Source: Volvariella volvacea V23
Lineage: Eukaryota > Basidiomycota > Agaricomycetes > Agaricales > Pluteaceae
Direction: 5' to 3'
Length of the DNA stretch: 64,000 nt
Assembly: GCA_000349905.1 (NCBI GenBank)
Contig: KB722756.1
Coordinates: 1 to 64,000, forward strand
Shown here: in pieces, positions 44,866-57,111 of the stretch
Position numbering within the stretch: the stretch's first letter is position 1
Layout: each line of letters opens with the position of its first letter
Made by a program: the position numbers and the translations under genes
The notes under the pieces: model-generated
Database searches by the model: none
The model's input: the letters and a program-made list of their open reading frames with translations, nothing else
What the model was told of the DNA's origin: nothing

Positions 44866-46362
44866 GTTGTCATCGTTACCACTCGTGTATTATTCGCTTT
44901 TCTCTCTCTGCATTCCACACAAGACTGCTGCATCGCATAAATTGTGTCAAACGAGTGGTCCTCAAGACGAAAGGGAGACGTAGGGTGGTATTGTTGAACT
45001 CGTCGGTGCCTTGGTTGCCCGTCAGCGATTTAAGAGAGTTTGATATATTGAATGTGGATGTATTGTGGCTTCCACTACTATCTAGAAATCTATCATCGCC
45101 CGAAAGAAGGCTAGAGTTGCTAGCGAAAATGGAGCGCCTTTCCTTCTACGACGTGTAATAGCCCAGCCTGGCTCAAGTTGGCACAGCGGATGGGATTGAA
45201 ACCGTCGAAGGTGAGGAAATTTGCTGTGCATGGCTATATATAGTCATATTTATTTGTATTTATTTGCATGTTTTTGATTGGGTGGTCAAGCAGCTAGCAA
45301 GCCAAAATTTCTTACAGATGTCATGGAAAGTGTTAGACCAAAAGAAATAAATGGGAGGCATACCGTCTTTTTACGCGACTATGTCCCCTTGGACGATATC
45401 CTCTCGGAAATCCGGGATAAGCACCGAACTTAAGATCGAGATGGGATCCCCTCTGCAGGTTTTGCGCCAAAGTGCCTTGGATGTTCTTTCGTATCTCAAA
45501 GGACGTTAGGCAGATATATGAGGAAGGCTTCTACTTTTGCATGACTTCGACACAATCCATGGTATATAGCAAAGGGGCATCAAAAGTGGAAGAAATGGAA
45601 CCTAACAAGGAGTGATGTCTTGATGGCCGCCCTCTCTATTCTATTCACTACACAGACTAGGACCCTCTGTGTATGACCAGTGAATTACAAAATGAATTTC
45701 TTGTATCTCGAGTAAATAACTCGGGGCTGATGTCTAAGAAGGGATTCAGGTATTCGTCTGGTGTGACGAAGAATTTAAGGTGGATGTCTGTCACTCGATG
45801 CTACGGCGATGGCCCTTTCAAAATGAGATTTGACGGTATACGACCACATAGCCGATATTAAATACTGGTATGGGTGGAAGTAGTGGCATGAAGATGGTAC
45901 GATCTAGATTATTGGTGATAGTTTCAGAGAATGACATGTCGGGGATACATTGCTATTGTAGATGGTGGCAGACAATAGAACGACAGTGAGTAGGGGGTAA
46001 AACGCTGAAACGGATCGCGTAGGGTCCCAAACTGAGACAGAGAGCAGCAGCAATCAATATATAACTAAACAGGGGGGGGGGGGAATATGATGACAAGATG
46101 ATTGCTCAAAGAAAAAGAAAAGAAACGAAACGAGAACACGACACGGAATCAGAGTACAATCATGCGCTTCACGTAGCTAGCTGTATGTATAAGGCGGTTG
46201 CAAACAGGGAATATTGACCGTATAACCCATACGTCGTCATAAAGTAAATTCAGTTTCATGCCCAACGTCCAATATCAGACTACTTCATTAACCACAAAAC
46301 CGTAGAATTCTTCAGATACCTACTCGCCCGTGTATCCACCTAACCAGCAGGCTACCGGGGTT
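44866..46362. other. convergent intergenic region, about 1.5 kb
   Basis: Between the RPS26 stop and the BUR1-like kinase stop. No gene recognised; a 62-codon frame at 45673-45861 has no motif. It contains a G-run at about 46072-46083. The stretch 45400-45480 contains GATCGAGATGGGATCCCC, which was examined for 5S rRNA and rejected. Confidence 0.4.
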
Positions 46363-49300
46363 CTATCCGTAATTCAAGCCACCAGACCCACTCTGAGGCG
46401 GCGGAGGCGGTGGAGGCGGTGGAGGTCTTCTCCCACCAGCTCCCCCTGTATTGCCACCACCGGGTCTAGTTCCCAACGGTACGGGAGGTCTCATCGGCAA
46501 ATGTGAAGGTCTAGGTAGTCCTCCTTGTCCGCCACTATGAATATTATTATTCCGGCCAGGCGCCCGTGGTGGGCCTCTGCCACTTCCTGGATGGGCATGT
46601 GGGTGACCCATAGGCCCACCAGGGCCATTAGGATAGCCTGGCATCCCACCATGCGGTGGAAAACCAGGCGGTTGTGTAGGTGGCAGCGGAGGTGGTCCAA
46701 CAGGATTCATCCGCATATTCTGGGGGTCAAATCGCATTGGAGCAAGGGCGACCGGTTGATTAGGTGGCGGGACGGGCATTGGAGGAGCAGGAGGATGATT
46801 TCTATGATGGTGGGGATTGAAGTAGCCACCCGGTGGCAGTGGTCCGGGAGGTGGTCCATGGTGTCCGGGTGGCGGTGGAGGTCTATGGTGAGGATGCGGA
46901 TAGTTGTGAGGGTGTGGTCCTGCAGGAGGAGGCGGCGGATAATGCGGATCTTGCGGCACAGTTGGAGGGGGTAGTTGGGGCGGCGGGTGCTGGTTCCTAT
47001 GACCTCTCTTGTCGAATTCGTGAGAAGGCTCGTACGATGGAAGACTAGCGGATAGACATAAACTTCGAGCTTCGTCCAAAATACACGAAAGGACTTACGT
47101 TTTGGGATCCGCAGGAAGGGGGTCTGTCCAGAAATACTCGTGATCTAAGGCCTCGGCTGCAGTAATCCTTTCTCGAGGATTACATATCAATAGCTTGTCC
47201 AGCAAGTCAGCAGTCTCGGTTCCAACACTAACAAAATACACGCGAGAGTGAGCACCAAGTAAACGCGCACAAGACACCACTCACCTTTCGTACACTTGCT
47301 TAACCCGCCTGGGGAAGCTGGTAAACTTCGTCCCTCTACACCCAGGAAGTGCATCAAAATTCGGCCAAGTATGCTGATTCGGCGTCCCACACAACTGCCA
47401 GATCTTCTCCAACTGATCCAAATCCGAGTTACCCGGCAAGATAGGTCTTCTCATGAACATCTCCCCTAAAACGCAACCGATACCCCAAATGTCTATCTCC
47501 CCACCGTATTGCCGAGCCCCGAGCAACAGTTCCGGAGGACGATACCAACGAGTTACAACACAGTTAGTGTACTTCTTTTCTCGGCCTCGATGGTGATCGT
47601 ACGCTCCACCTCGAACGACGTAGGGGTCAAAAGCTCGTGCGAGACCAAAGTCAGCTATCCGTAGTCTGCCACTGTTGGATATTAGCAAGTTGGCTGCCTT
47701 CATGTCTCGGTGCAGGATATTGTTCTGATTATACCAAGCATGAAATGATGCGTTGAGCGATCAAGTGCAGTCCAGGAATCAAGGTAGTCAGAGAAAGAAG
47801 GTTTGAGTTGTGTGAGCACATGCGCCTGCAAACTAAACGCTTTACGAAGAACAAAATATTCACCCGATGCATATATTCTGTTCCCTCCAGCAGCTGCTTC
47901 ATATATAGTTTGATGTGGCTTGGTTGTAGCTTGACTCGTTCATTCTCCAACAAGCCAGCGAGATCATGATCCATATATGGGAAGACCATGTACACAGACA
48001 AGGGGTCTTTGCCGTTACCTAACAGCATCGTGTGTTCGTCAGCAACCCAGCCAATAGAATAAAGCCAAGAGACGCATATAGTGGCATTACGAGGTAGTAA
48101 CTGCAGGCCTGAAAAGGTGTTGATGACTTACTTCGCACAACAAACATATCCAACAATTCTACGATACAGGGGTGCTTCAATGCCTTCAAGATCTTGATCT
48201 CCCTCAGGGCAGTAACTGGCATTCCTTCCTTCTCGTTGTGCATCAAAATTCGCTTGAGTGCGACCACCGTCCCGTTGTTCTTGTGTATCGCCTTATGAAC
48301 CTCACTATTGAATGAGTAAAGGACATGGCTCGTTAACACACTTATCAACTGCAAAGCAACCGATAAAACTCACCCAAAAGTACCTTCGCCCAATTTCGTC
48401 ATAACCTCATAATCACTTTGCTGCCCACAGCCAGCGAACGTCCTTCCATAGGCTTGTACTTCTTCCTTTGGTGTCCTTTTGGTTGGTTCGCGTTTCCTCC
48501 CCACCTTGAGTTTAGACGATTCCACCTGAGTGCTTGTTTTCATTGATGACGACTCTTGTGGAGGAGCAACAGGTAGGGACATTGAGGGAGGTGAGTGAGC
48601 ATCTTTTGGAGCGGGCGGTGGCTGGGGTCGAGATAGTGGCAACGGGTGTATCTGCGGCTGGGGTTGGAATGGCTTGGGGTGAATGTGCAAAGGTTCATGA
48701 GGTCGGAGTGGTATTGAAGTACTAGACTTCGACAGTCTGGGATCAGGGGGTGGTGCAGGAGGCGGAGAACATGCAGGCGGAGGTGGTGTTTTGCCATCCA
48801 TAGATGATTCCGGACGAGGCGGGGCTGGGACTGGCGGCTCTGGTGGATGCTGGTCCAACCCAGGTTCAGATATCGAAGCTGAGCCCGGAGCTGATGGAAC
48901 TCGTCCAGGTGGTGATGCAGGTACAGACGGAGGAGCCTCCCGTTCTGACAGTTGAGATCGCTCGGATGGCTGAGGCTGCGAACCAAAAGTTGATGGTAGC
49001 ATGCGTGCGGAACTAGGGGTCGTTGAGGCACGCGGCGTTGCTGACCTTGCAGGTGGAAAAGCCGGGGACACAGGTCGGTATGAATCGTGACGACGTTGCC
49101 GATCATAGTCGTCTGGCCTGTATCTTCTATCGGAATCGTAGTCGTCTCTTCTAGACCATGAATCTCCTATTCGTCTATAATCGTTGTGTGTATCTGGTCG
49201 GTAATGCCTAGTAACACGTTAAAGGGCATTTAGCGAGCAACGAAACCGCGATGGCAGGGTGGTACGATACCGGTCTCCATCATCATCCCTGTATCTTCTA

Positions 49301-50007
49301 TCTCTTGAGTCCCAAGGTGTCCAGGAATCCTTCCCTCTGTCGGGAGGGTAGGGTCTCCTGGGAGGACTAAACGCAGGCTCTGGCGATCTTGGTGCAGGCA
49401 AACGATGTTTTTCTCGATATGGGGAGTTTGAGTGCGAGCGATTGGGTGAATAACGGGGAGGCGGTGATAATCTTCCACGTTCTCTTTCTCTCTCTCTGTC
49501 CCTGTCTCTGTCTCGCTCTAGTGGTAGTTCTCCCCATTCACTAAATCGCCTTTTCGTCCCCGTGTGTCTCTCTCGACCTTGGCTCGGCTCCCAGTGGTCT
49601 AATATTGGTCGTGAGCTTCTGCCGGCACCCTTCCGCGAGTCTCTCATTCTGCGATCTTCTTCTTCATTATGGTCGTGGGCGGCTGGTGCTGAGCCTTCTA
49701 TGGAATGACTGGACGACCCCGCAAAGCCATTTGTTGCTGTTGCGTCTGCTTTCTTTTTAAAAGGAAAAGGTACTTTTGACTTCATTGAGGTGACAGGCTT
49801 GGCCGGCAGAGACGCCGGGAGTGCAGATTGCGAAGATGTGGAAGGAGGTGGCAAGGAAGAATGTGCTTGGGATTGCGGTGGATGTGGTGCCTCCATGGGT
49901 GGCAATGGGTCGTCGAGTTCGCCCTCCTCTGGCGAAGAAGTTGCAGGACGCTTCGTCGCTCTTGAATTCAGCGGCGAGCCCGAGGCTGGACGCTTTGAGG
50001 AACTCAT
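46363..50007 (-). CDS. BUR1/CDK9-type cyclin-dependent kinase with long disordered flanks
   Basis: Transcription-elongation CDK that phosphorylates the RNA polymerase II tail and Spt5. The N-terminal 480 residues are disordered: [11 protein letters not shown], an Arg/Asp/Glu repeat ([20 protein letters not shown]) and Pro-rich stretches. The kinase domain follows: glycine loop [19 protein letters not shown], the C-helix [14 protein letters not shown] (CDK9 is the PITALRE kinase), [37 protein letters not shown]-loop [18 protein letters not shown], and [14 protein letters not shown]. The C-terminus (230 residues) is Pro/His/Gly-rich and ends [10 protein letters not shown]. Many introns. The single Thr before [10 protein letters not shown] is the expected activating phosphosite. 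A homologue of yeast BUR1/SGV1; CTK1/CDK12 is the alternative, but PVTALRE favours CDK9. Confidence 0.93.
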
Positions 50008-50517
50008 GTCGAGGACGAGGACGAGGACGAGAGGAGGTCAAGAGAAATGTGAATCCGCGTTTATCGTGGCGCGAAATTCAAATGTTGCATATCACGTAAG
50101 CAAACTCCTCCCACTCTGCCCCTCCCCCTTTTTCCTGCAGCTGAGAAAAAAGTATCTAGGCTTTGGGAGGGCTGTGAGGCTCTTATTTCTGCAAATTTCA
50201 TGGTTGTTTATGGATAACATTGTTTGATGAAAAGACATCAACTTTTTTGCTTGCGTTGATGTGGTAATCCCGCGGTACTGTTCCTTTCCCAGCACGACCA
50301 GCAAGGCTGCGGCGGCGACCTCGCACAAGGACAGAGCCATCCTAATAGAGCGATACGAAAACAATAATCCCAGCTTGGCCTCGCTGTGCTCGTACCCGAA
50401 TTATACTGACGATGCCGAAACGTCCCAAACAACGTGCACCCGGCGCGTCACAGCCGCTCTTGTCCACCTTCGACCATCATCCAACCAGATTCGGGGTTAG
50501 ACGCAACTTTTAGCACC
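50008..50517. promoter_or_regulatory. divergent promoter region of kinase and Nudix genes
   Basis: 510 bp between divergent starts, with no recognised gene in between. A C/T-rich stretch lies at 50099-50145 (CTCCTCCCACTCTGCCCCTCC) on the plus strand. No named element. Confidence 0.4.
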
Positions 50518-51508
50518 ATGGCGTCAGCGGCAACCGTATCCGATTTACCGCCTGGAATCGATGGTGATTGGATTCACTATAACAGTGGGGGAGGTGATAA
50601 CTACGAATGGCTACCTTTTGCCTTGCGAAAGCAATACACCAATGCATACGTGGTTGATAAAGAGAACAAAAGGGTGAACACTGGTCTTTCACCAGTTTTC
50701 AGTCGCGTTTTAACCTTATAGGGATTTGAATAAATAGGTACTCCTAGGATTTAAGAAGCGCGGGTTTGGGAAGTCAATGTAAGTCCACCACATTTCCCCG
50801 AGATAACGGCACAACGCCCAGATTGGGATTTCTAAGTGACGTTTCTTTGCTTTTTTCTTGCCAATCTTTGGCTATGCAGGTACAACGGCTTTGGTAGGAT
50901 GCCTTATTCTCACTCTCAAAGGCGCATAGTAATCTCTACCATGCAATTCAGGCGGTAAAGTAGAACCCGGCGAATCACGCATTCAAGCAGCTCAACGCGA
51001 GCTCTACGTCAGTGCCTTCTCGTTCTTCTACCACTCTACTTGACTGTCTTGGCGAGCAGGAAGAAGCTGGCATTAATGCCGAGTTACACCACGCTGGAGT
51101 GCTTTTCTTCGTAAACGTGGGAGATGAGGTAGCCTTCCATATCGACATATATCGTGCTAATACATGGACGGGTCAACCTACTGAGTAAGCAAAGGGCTAC
51201 CCGATACTGGTTGGTTGTACTAACACAACGATAGGAGCGACGAAATGCGTCCACAATGGTTCCAAATTTCATCCACTCCTCTTGATACCACAACCATCAC
51301 GAAAGGGCCATCGGAACACTCGCAATCTACAGCTGATTCAGAATACCCTGCCATTCCGTTTGACGAAATGTGGGAAACAGATCGTTACTGGCTCCCACTA
51401 CTCCTATCCGATATACCATTCTACGGACGCGCAGATTTTGCCTATATAGACGACACATGGGTCCCCCGGAGGTGGTGGTACGGTGTCCCACCTTCGCATG
51501 CCAAGTAG
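50518..51508 (+). CDS. Nudix hydrolase, MTH1/NUDT1-type
   Basis: Sanitising hydrolase that removes oxidised purine nucleoside triphosphates (8-oxo-dGTP and related). Exons join to YTNAYVVDKENKRVLLGFKK, GFGKSMYNGFGGKVEPGES, RIQAAQREL, EEAGINAELHHAGVLFF and the Nudix box, whose spacing G-x5-E-x7-RE-L-x-EE-x-G-I is exact. A preceding FGGKVEPGES and the NGFGGK block match MTH1 rather than ADP-ribose Nudix enzymes. The C-terminal exon carries DEMRPQWFQI, FDEMWETDRYWLPLLL and DDTWVPRRWWYG, ending PPSHAK. Five introns; the small exons at 50887-50950 were placed by frame. The 5' extension before YTNAY (WIHYNSGGGDNYEWLPF) is not usual for MTH1. Confidence 0.9.
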
Positions 51509-52484
51509 CCAGGATTGTCATCATTACATCTGTTTTTTGAATCTGATTGTTACACGGGTGGAATGACAGTGGATCATACAATACTGTTATTATTACTGAT
51601 TACTGATTCTTCCCGGATTGTCTCAGCCCCTGGAATAACAACGACCCTGATGGAGATTGCACTTTTGAGTACAATAGCGAATGCTAGAAATGAACCCGTT
51701 TTCGTATGATTGCCTGTGTGGTTGTTTTGTGTGCTGTGCAGGGCTTAGCGTTCAGCCCCCGAGTCACTCATATCACCATGTTGGTTGGCTCCTACCACAC
51801 ACTCATGCTAATTTCAGCTTGCAAAATTCGACGCATAGATGTTAATCACAAGCGCGAGGGCTCCAGAAGGAACCCAGCCATACTATCGATACAGGCGATT
51901 CCACTATTCGTGATCCACAGAGATACTTTAGCTGGGTCCCAGTCACTCAATTCTGCAAAACATGGAGAGACATCGCGCTGCACACACCAGACCTCTGGAT
52001 CCACCTCCAACTATTGTACCCCAAGTAGTCTATGAGATGTGACCGAGGGATGACTGAAGCCAACACTGTGATTCCTGGGACTGTCCCCAAGGTTGTCGCT
52101 CTAAACAATCTACCGAACATCGCCGGCCACGACCAGCACTCTCCACAAGTACTTAAAGTTCCTCCAGGAATAGCAGTGCATACCACTTAGGCTTAATCCC
52201 TAAGACGCCACGCCGAAGCAAGGAGTCACCGTGAGGGTAGGCGCGCTACTGCTCTTATTGCGTCCCACACCCGGACGCATTTCCAACGGCAGTTGGTGTG
52301 GGTCGCACCTCCGATCATACAAAGTCTGGACATTATATTTTTGTCTACCCAGATCCTGGTCTCTGAGATAATCTTAACTTCTCTTCCGTCCTGAGAACCA
52401 GTTTTCAGTCACATCGAGGCCATGTATAACTGCTGCAGTATTATTTCCATTCGCCCGAAAATATCAACAGGACGTCCGAGGCTT
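51509..52484. other. intergenic with an F-box fragment
   Basis: About 975 bp between two 3' ends. Apart from the F-box-like remnant listed separately, no gene was recognised. Confidence 0.45.
51897..52028 (+). pseudogene. F-box-like protein remnant
   Basis: An in-frame stretch reads RYFSWVPVTQFCKTWRDIAL and then HTPDLWIHLQLLYPK before a TAG. This is the core of agaricomycete F-box-like proteins, where a Val-x-His-Val-Cys-x-x-Trp-Arg-x-Ile-Ala pattern is followed by a Pro-x-Leu-Trp. No start, upstream F-box or downstream leucine-rich part was found nearby, so it looks like a decayed copy. Confidence 0.45.
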
Positions 52485-54122
52485 TTACAAATGCGGCTGT
52501 TGAACACCAGTAGCCAACGCGGTCTCCAACAAACCCAAAGCCTTGGAAGCAGACCCCCAAGACGATTGATATCCATACCCACCATGTCTACACCTGCGTC
52601 AATACGATCCGATGGCATACGACCCGATAGACTTACCCATAATTATGTACAACTGGCACCTTCCTTCCACTTGCGCCCCCGCTAATCCATTCCACCTCAA
52701 ATCTTATACCGCCTTTGCGAGCAGGTCTCAATCCGCATCCCTCTTCAATGGTGATAGAGTAGAGATCTTCTACCGTTGGTGCCCGTTGTGCCCTGATTTC
52801 CGGCGGGGCCAATTCAGGACAAAGCGCAAGCACTCGAGTTAAGATATCGTGAGTGATTTCCGGTCTTGGATTTGGATACCTGATGAAAATTTCAACAAGG
52901 TATTCAGGCATAAAGACCAAACGCCACGTACCAATCATCCGCAATCTTCGTTCCACCAACGATCACCTATAGTTCCGAGTTTAATCGAAGCCTTTCCTCC
53001 CAAGTCAAATAGCTACTCACATCACCGCTTCTCCTTGGGATAACATACGTCCACAATCCTTCCTTACTGCTAATCGTCCTTCCAAACCTAACCCACGGGG
53101 CTCGCAACAGCACCACTTGACCCCTCAAGGGGTATACATCCTTATCCTCAACACCACCCAGTAACCTTGCACCAATTCCGGTACAATTAACAATTGCATC
53201 CGGTTGGTTTGCATTTACCCCACTTCCGTTGAAAGGTTTCCCACCAGAGAAGGTCCGAACACCTCCTTCTACGACTTGAAAGATATGCTGGACTGAACCA
53301 CGAATGATCGATCCACCCGATGCCAGAAATCGTGAAAGCAGGTAGTTCAAATAAATCGGTGTGTCGATTGTGATGGTGCTGAAGGCAACCCCGGACTTGG
53401 TACCTCCGACTAGCTCTGATTCCTGGAGGAGTTTGAACTGCCGTAACAAAGCCGCGTGATACGTCAACAACAGAGTAGAGCGTAGAGCACAAAACAGACA
53501 TACATCGGGCATCCAACTGAGGTAATGAGGTCCATTGGATTCTCCTTTAGCATGATAGTATTCCGTTTGAGGGATACGTAAGAAGCATCCCTCAGTGGGT
53601 TGTCCAGGTGCAGACATTTTCCACATTACGTCGAAAGTCTCTTTGTCGATTGCTAATCACAAGAGAGCAGAGCGCCAGTTCGACGACACACTCACGAATG
53701 AGCAGTCGGGACGATAAGACTAACGTGTAAAGCTCACCAAGCTGCTCCGGATCGTCAGAAGCAATGCTGACGTGGTGTGCACCCTGTCAAGCAGGAACTG
53801 AGTCTTGGAGGTCAAATCTCTGTATGGGCTGATATTTACCGCCCATGGACTGGTATACTTGATGGTTTTTGGATCCGTGGGCAGTACTTCCGCGATAATA
53901 GTAACTTTGTAGCCCCCTTTCTCTTGGATCTTCAACGCAGTAGTGAGACCCACAACGCCTATGGGTATTAAAGTGCCATGGCACCACGAGTTGAATCACC
54001 CAAAGAGTCGTTAAACATGAGTCATATTCTGATCAGCATTGTAGACAGCAAACAGCGAGCATCGACGCACCAGCACCCAACACAACCACATTCTTCAATT
54101 GGCTTGGGTCTACAGCTGTCAT
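52485..54122 (-). CDS. D-amino-acid oxidase
   Basis: FAD enzyme that oxidises D-amino acids to 2-oxo acids, ammonia and hydrogen peroxide, normally peroxisomal. The first exons, joined over an intron at about 53960-54065, give NVVVLGAGVVGLTTALKIQE, the Rossmann GxGxxG motif. Then come KTIKYTSPWAGAHHVS, AFSTITIDTPIYLNYLLSR, IVNCTGIGARLLGGVEDKDV, PLRGQVVLLRAPW, TYVIPRRSGDV, RPEITHDILTRVLALCPEL and EEGCGLRPARKGGIRFEVE. The end is HNYGHGGYGYQSSWGSAS with LGLLETAL; the GHGGYG block binds the flavin. It ends ATGVQQPHL; the PHL tripeptide is only a weak peroxisomal signal. About six introns. Confidence 0.94.
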
Positions 54123-54769
54123 CCTTGATTCTTCCCAGTAATCAAATCTCAAAACGCAGACAAGAACTTGAAACGGTGATAACAAGGGGACAAGGGCCAA
54201 TCTAATGAGACCAGCACAGTAATCAAGGATCTGTTCGTGAGTCAGAGATCCGCTTCCTGCTTTTAAGATAACAGCATTGGCGATGAAAGTCTGGATCTCA
54301 TCTCATCTCACGAGTTCCGGCCAGCTTCCGGATGAATCCTTCTTTCAAGTCGTTTGATTGGTGGGCACCGATGCCTTCTGGCGTTAGAAAAGGATCAGGG
54401 AGATTGCAAGGGGCAAGCCGGAGCCCGCTTCGGGTTTTCGGACTACTGTAGTTCCCACCCCTAATACCCCAACAGCGCGCGAGAAGTCTACTGCAACTGC
54501 CACAACGCTTACGCACTGTGTAACCCCCATAACTCCATGAAAAGCAGTGCTCAAATACCATTGAATCGGAATCCATCGTAAATCAAGTTGAATGTCCACA
54601 AACTCTAACTACAAGAACAGAAGGATGATCTACAAGACAGGACACAGTGATACCCCAACTGTGCTATTAGGTAGAAGACGCAATGACCCTATTCAACCTC
54701 CACAAAGATTTAACTATGCACGCTCCGTAGAAGACAGCATACGAAGATAAGATTAGCCAAGCCGTTCAA
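54123..54769. other. intergenic, about 650 bp, possible decayed coding fragment
   Basis: Between the D-amino-acid oxidase start and the desaturase stop, both on the minus strand. A minus-strand frame at 54298-54576 contains CNLPDPFLTPEGIGAH, which looks protein-like but matches no family known to me and has no start or splice partner. The oxidase promoter must lie near 54130-54300. Confidence 0.35.
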
Positions 54770-56384
54770 TTAATCACTCTTGTCCGTATCCGAACCAGCC
54801 TCCGCTCCTCGTAGAGGTTTTGTTTCCAAATCCTTCCCGGCACTAACGCCTGCTGTCGACAGTCCAGCTTGTTCCTTCGCTAGCCTCTTCGCTCTAGCGA
54901 AAATCCCCACTTCCTTGTCCCTGATAAAGTTGACGATCACCATCGGCCATGAAGGGTGTGACGGGATGGTATCGTAAAATTCTGGTGCCAGTGCTTTCAA
55001 AGCGGGCAACCGCGTCCAAGGAATCGACGGGAAGTCGTGGTGTTCGTTATGGTATCCGACCTATTGGGGTGTTAGCGATCGTTAGAGTTCAACGGAAGCC
55101 AAGCTCACGTTGTATGCCAAAACATTCAGCACGCCATAGTAGCTGAATGTCTCTTGATCAAGTCCGTCCCAGAGGTAATGCTCAGCAATGAAGTGGCCGG
55201 CACAAGGGTGCAAGCTTCCTGCAAAGAAGCTGCTCATAATAAGGTATATCAACGGCCTAGAGCCACCAAGCGTCACGAGCACGTAATCGAATATCAATTG
55301 GACGACGAGATTCAGCAAGTGCCATCTCGTCAGCTGTTGTGCTCGAACAAAGGTCGGGCGAAGAGCGTAGAAGAGGATTTGGAAAGTCCTAGCGGAAATA
55401 GAATAGGGGCAAAGAGGCGTTAGGCTGATAGAGTATTTGGCTTCGGACGCAATCAAGACGTACGCAAAGAAGACCTTGCCCAAAACGTTGTTCAAGCATA
55501 AGAGCTCCAACCTCGTGGGAAGGTCTGTATCAATTCCATCCTGTCCAAGGAACTTGTGGTGCTCGATATGGTATTTCTATACAATCGAGGCTCCATTTCA
55601 GTACCCTTGTCACAGGCATTGACATCACCAAAACCAAAACTGTAACCACAACCACGAAGATACAACCATGGTACTGAAATATCAACGCTTCAAACGCGAT
55701 ACTCACCTTGAACGCGGCGGAATATGGTATTCCAATCGGCAGATTTGCAAAGATTGCCAACAGCTTGTTCGGAGTTACTCCCTTGAAAGCGAGGTTGTGC
55801 GTTATCTCGTGGATTGCAAGGAACAGGTTATGGTTTGCTGTTCCACCAATAATGTATGCGCTTATGATGAACCACGGGGACCAGGGGGACGTGTGTCGTA
55901 AGAGGATGGCAACCGACAGTTGGAGGGCCACAACACCGGCGACAATATACTTTGTAAGGGGTTCATGGCCCATTAGTTTTGTTACCTAGAGGGCAAAAAT
56001 CAAGGTGAGTTCGACAGAAGCTATATATAGAGACGTGTTTTTGGGAGACACGGTACTGAGGTGTATGCACGATAACGCCTTGCTGCGGAGGACAAAGGTA
56101 CTACATTCTCGACAAGAGAAATATCTTACCTCAGGATGAGCCTTCATAATCTGCATCCTTCTCGTTCTGTGAGGCTCTTCCGTCATCAACCATAAGAAAT
56201 CGTTCGGGTCCATTGGGGGTCCACCATGCTCATCTACATTCTTGATATCCCGCGCATCGGGGAATGTTCGTCGTGGAGATGTCCATTCCTGCTCGTATGC
56301 CTGAGGTTTTGAATATCCCTTGGGCCCCCCATTTTCTGTTAACGACTCTGCACCACCAAATAGACTGTAATCTAGATAATCCAT
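54770..56384 (-). CDS. sphingolipid delta-4 (E)-desaturase
   Basis: ER membrane enzyme that puts the delta-4 trans double bond into dihydroceramide. The N-terminal Lipid_DES part reads WLMTEEPHRTRRMQIMKAHP. It is followed by LMGHEPLTKYIVAGVVALQL, the first His box HEITHNLAF, membrane part LLAIFANLPIGIPYSAAFK, second His box KYHIEHHKFLGQDGIDTDLP, and the third, VGYHNEHHDFPSIPWTRLP, joined over introns. The C-terminus is PEFYDTIPSHPSWPMVIVNF and a charged tail ending SDTDKSD. All eight His residues of the fatty-acid-hydroxylase/desaturase pattern are visible. The start is M at 56384 (MDYLDYSLFGG); a longer frame to 56489 would add a hydrophobic segment (MSLIASLVLSGVVVAFGQ). At least five introns. 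Confidence 0.95.
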
Positions 56385-57111
56385 TAGCCGCCTTGTGATG
56401 CAAACTCCTCGAGTACGCACTGATGGACATCTCAGCTGACCAAAGGCAACCACAACGCCAGAAAGAACGAGCGACGCAATGAGGGACACGGCGAAAGGAA
56501 TGTCAGCCTCAAATGGAGGGATTGGGCAGCTTAAGATGGAGATTGGCAGAGAACGTGGGGGTAATCCAAATTTCCCGGCTGCAAACGTTCGACATTTCCA
56601 AAGTTTTCATTATGTAAGCCTCGCCTCTGCACTACCCTTTAGTGATGCTGAGTACTTGAGGGTGTTGGTGCAAAGCAAATAGCTAGAACTCTAAAGCATG
56701 AATTTCAGAGTTTGTGTAAAAAGCGACGGGGTTGCAAATGGAGTGGGCGAGACGTCGAACACTTGAACGAGGGCGGCGCGGTGGCGGCTCAGGCCATACA
56801 TATTCGTGGCCACGTCCTGGTCTTCCCGTTGAGCTGGGCTGAGAGAATTCTAACTATTATTACTATGTCGTGAACAGCAGCTAGCAACACACAGGCAAGT
56901 ACAGCGAACAACAGAGAAACCATAACTATCCATACACGCAAAATACAACCTCACGACGACGAGATGGAACTCTAGTACAGTAAGCCTACAAGATTAATGC
57001 TGGAAAAGGTTTCACGTAGTAGTGTCAGTTAATAACATTTGAACCAACAATTTAGAGTGTCTTACCTGTCCAACATGAACATTACGGCAGAGTTCGCCAT
57101 TTAAAATACGG
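56385..57111. other. intergenic, about 730 bp
   Basis: Between two minus-strand genes (desaturase promoter side and mini-SIN3 3' side). No gene recognised; the 67-codon frame at 56479-56682 lacks motifs. Confidence 0.4.

Noticed and set aside
45400..45480. Possible 5S rRNA piece (GATCGAGATGGGATCCCC)
   Set aside because: Only a short resemblance; the flanks do not match fungal 5S rRNA and no terminator T-run follows.
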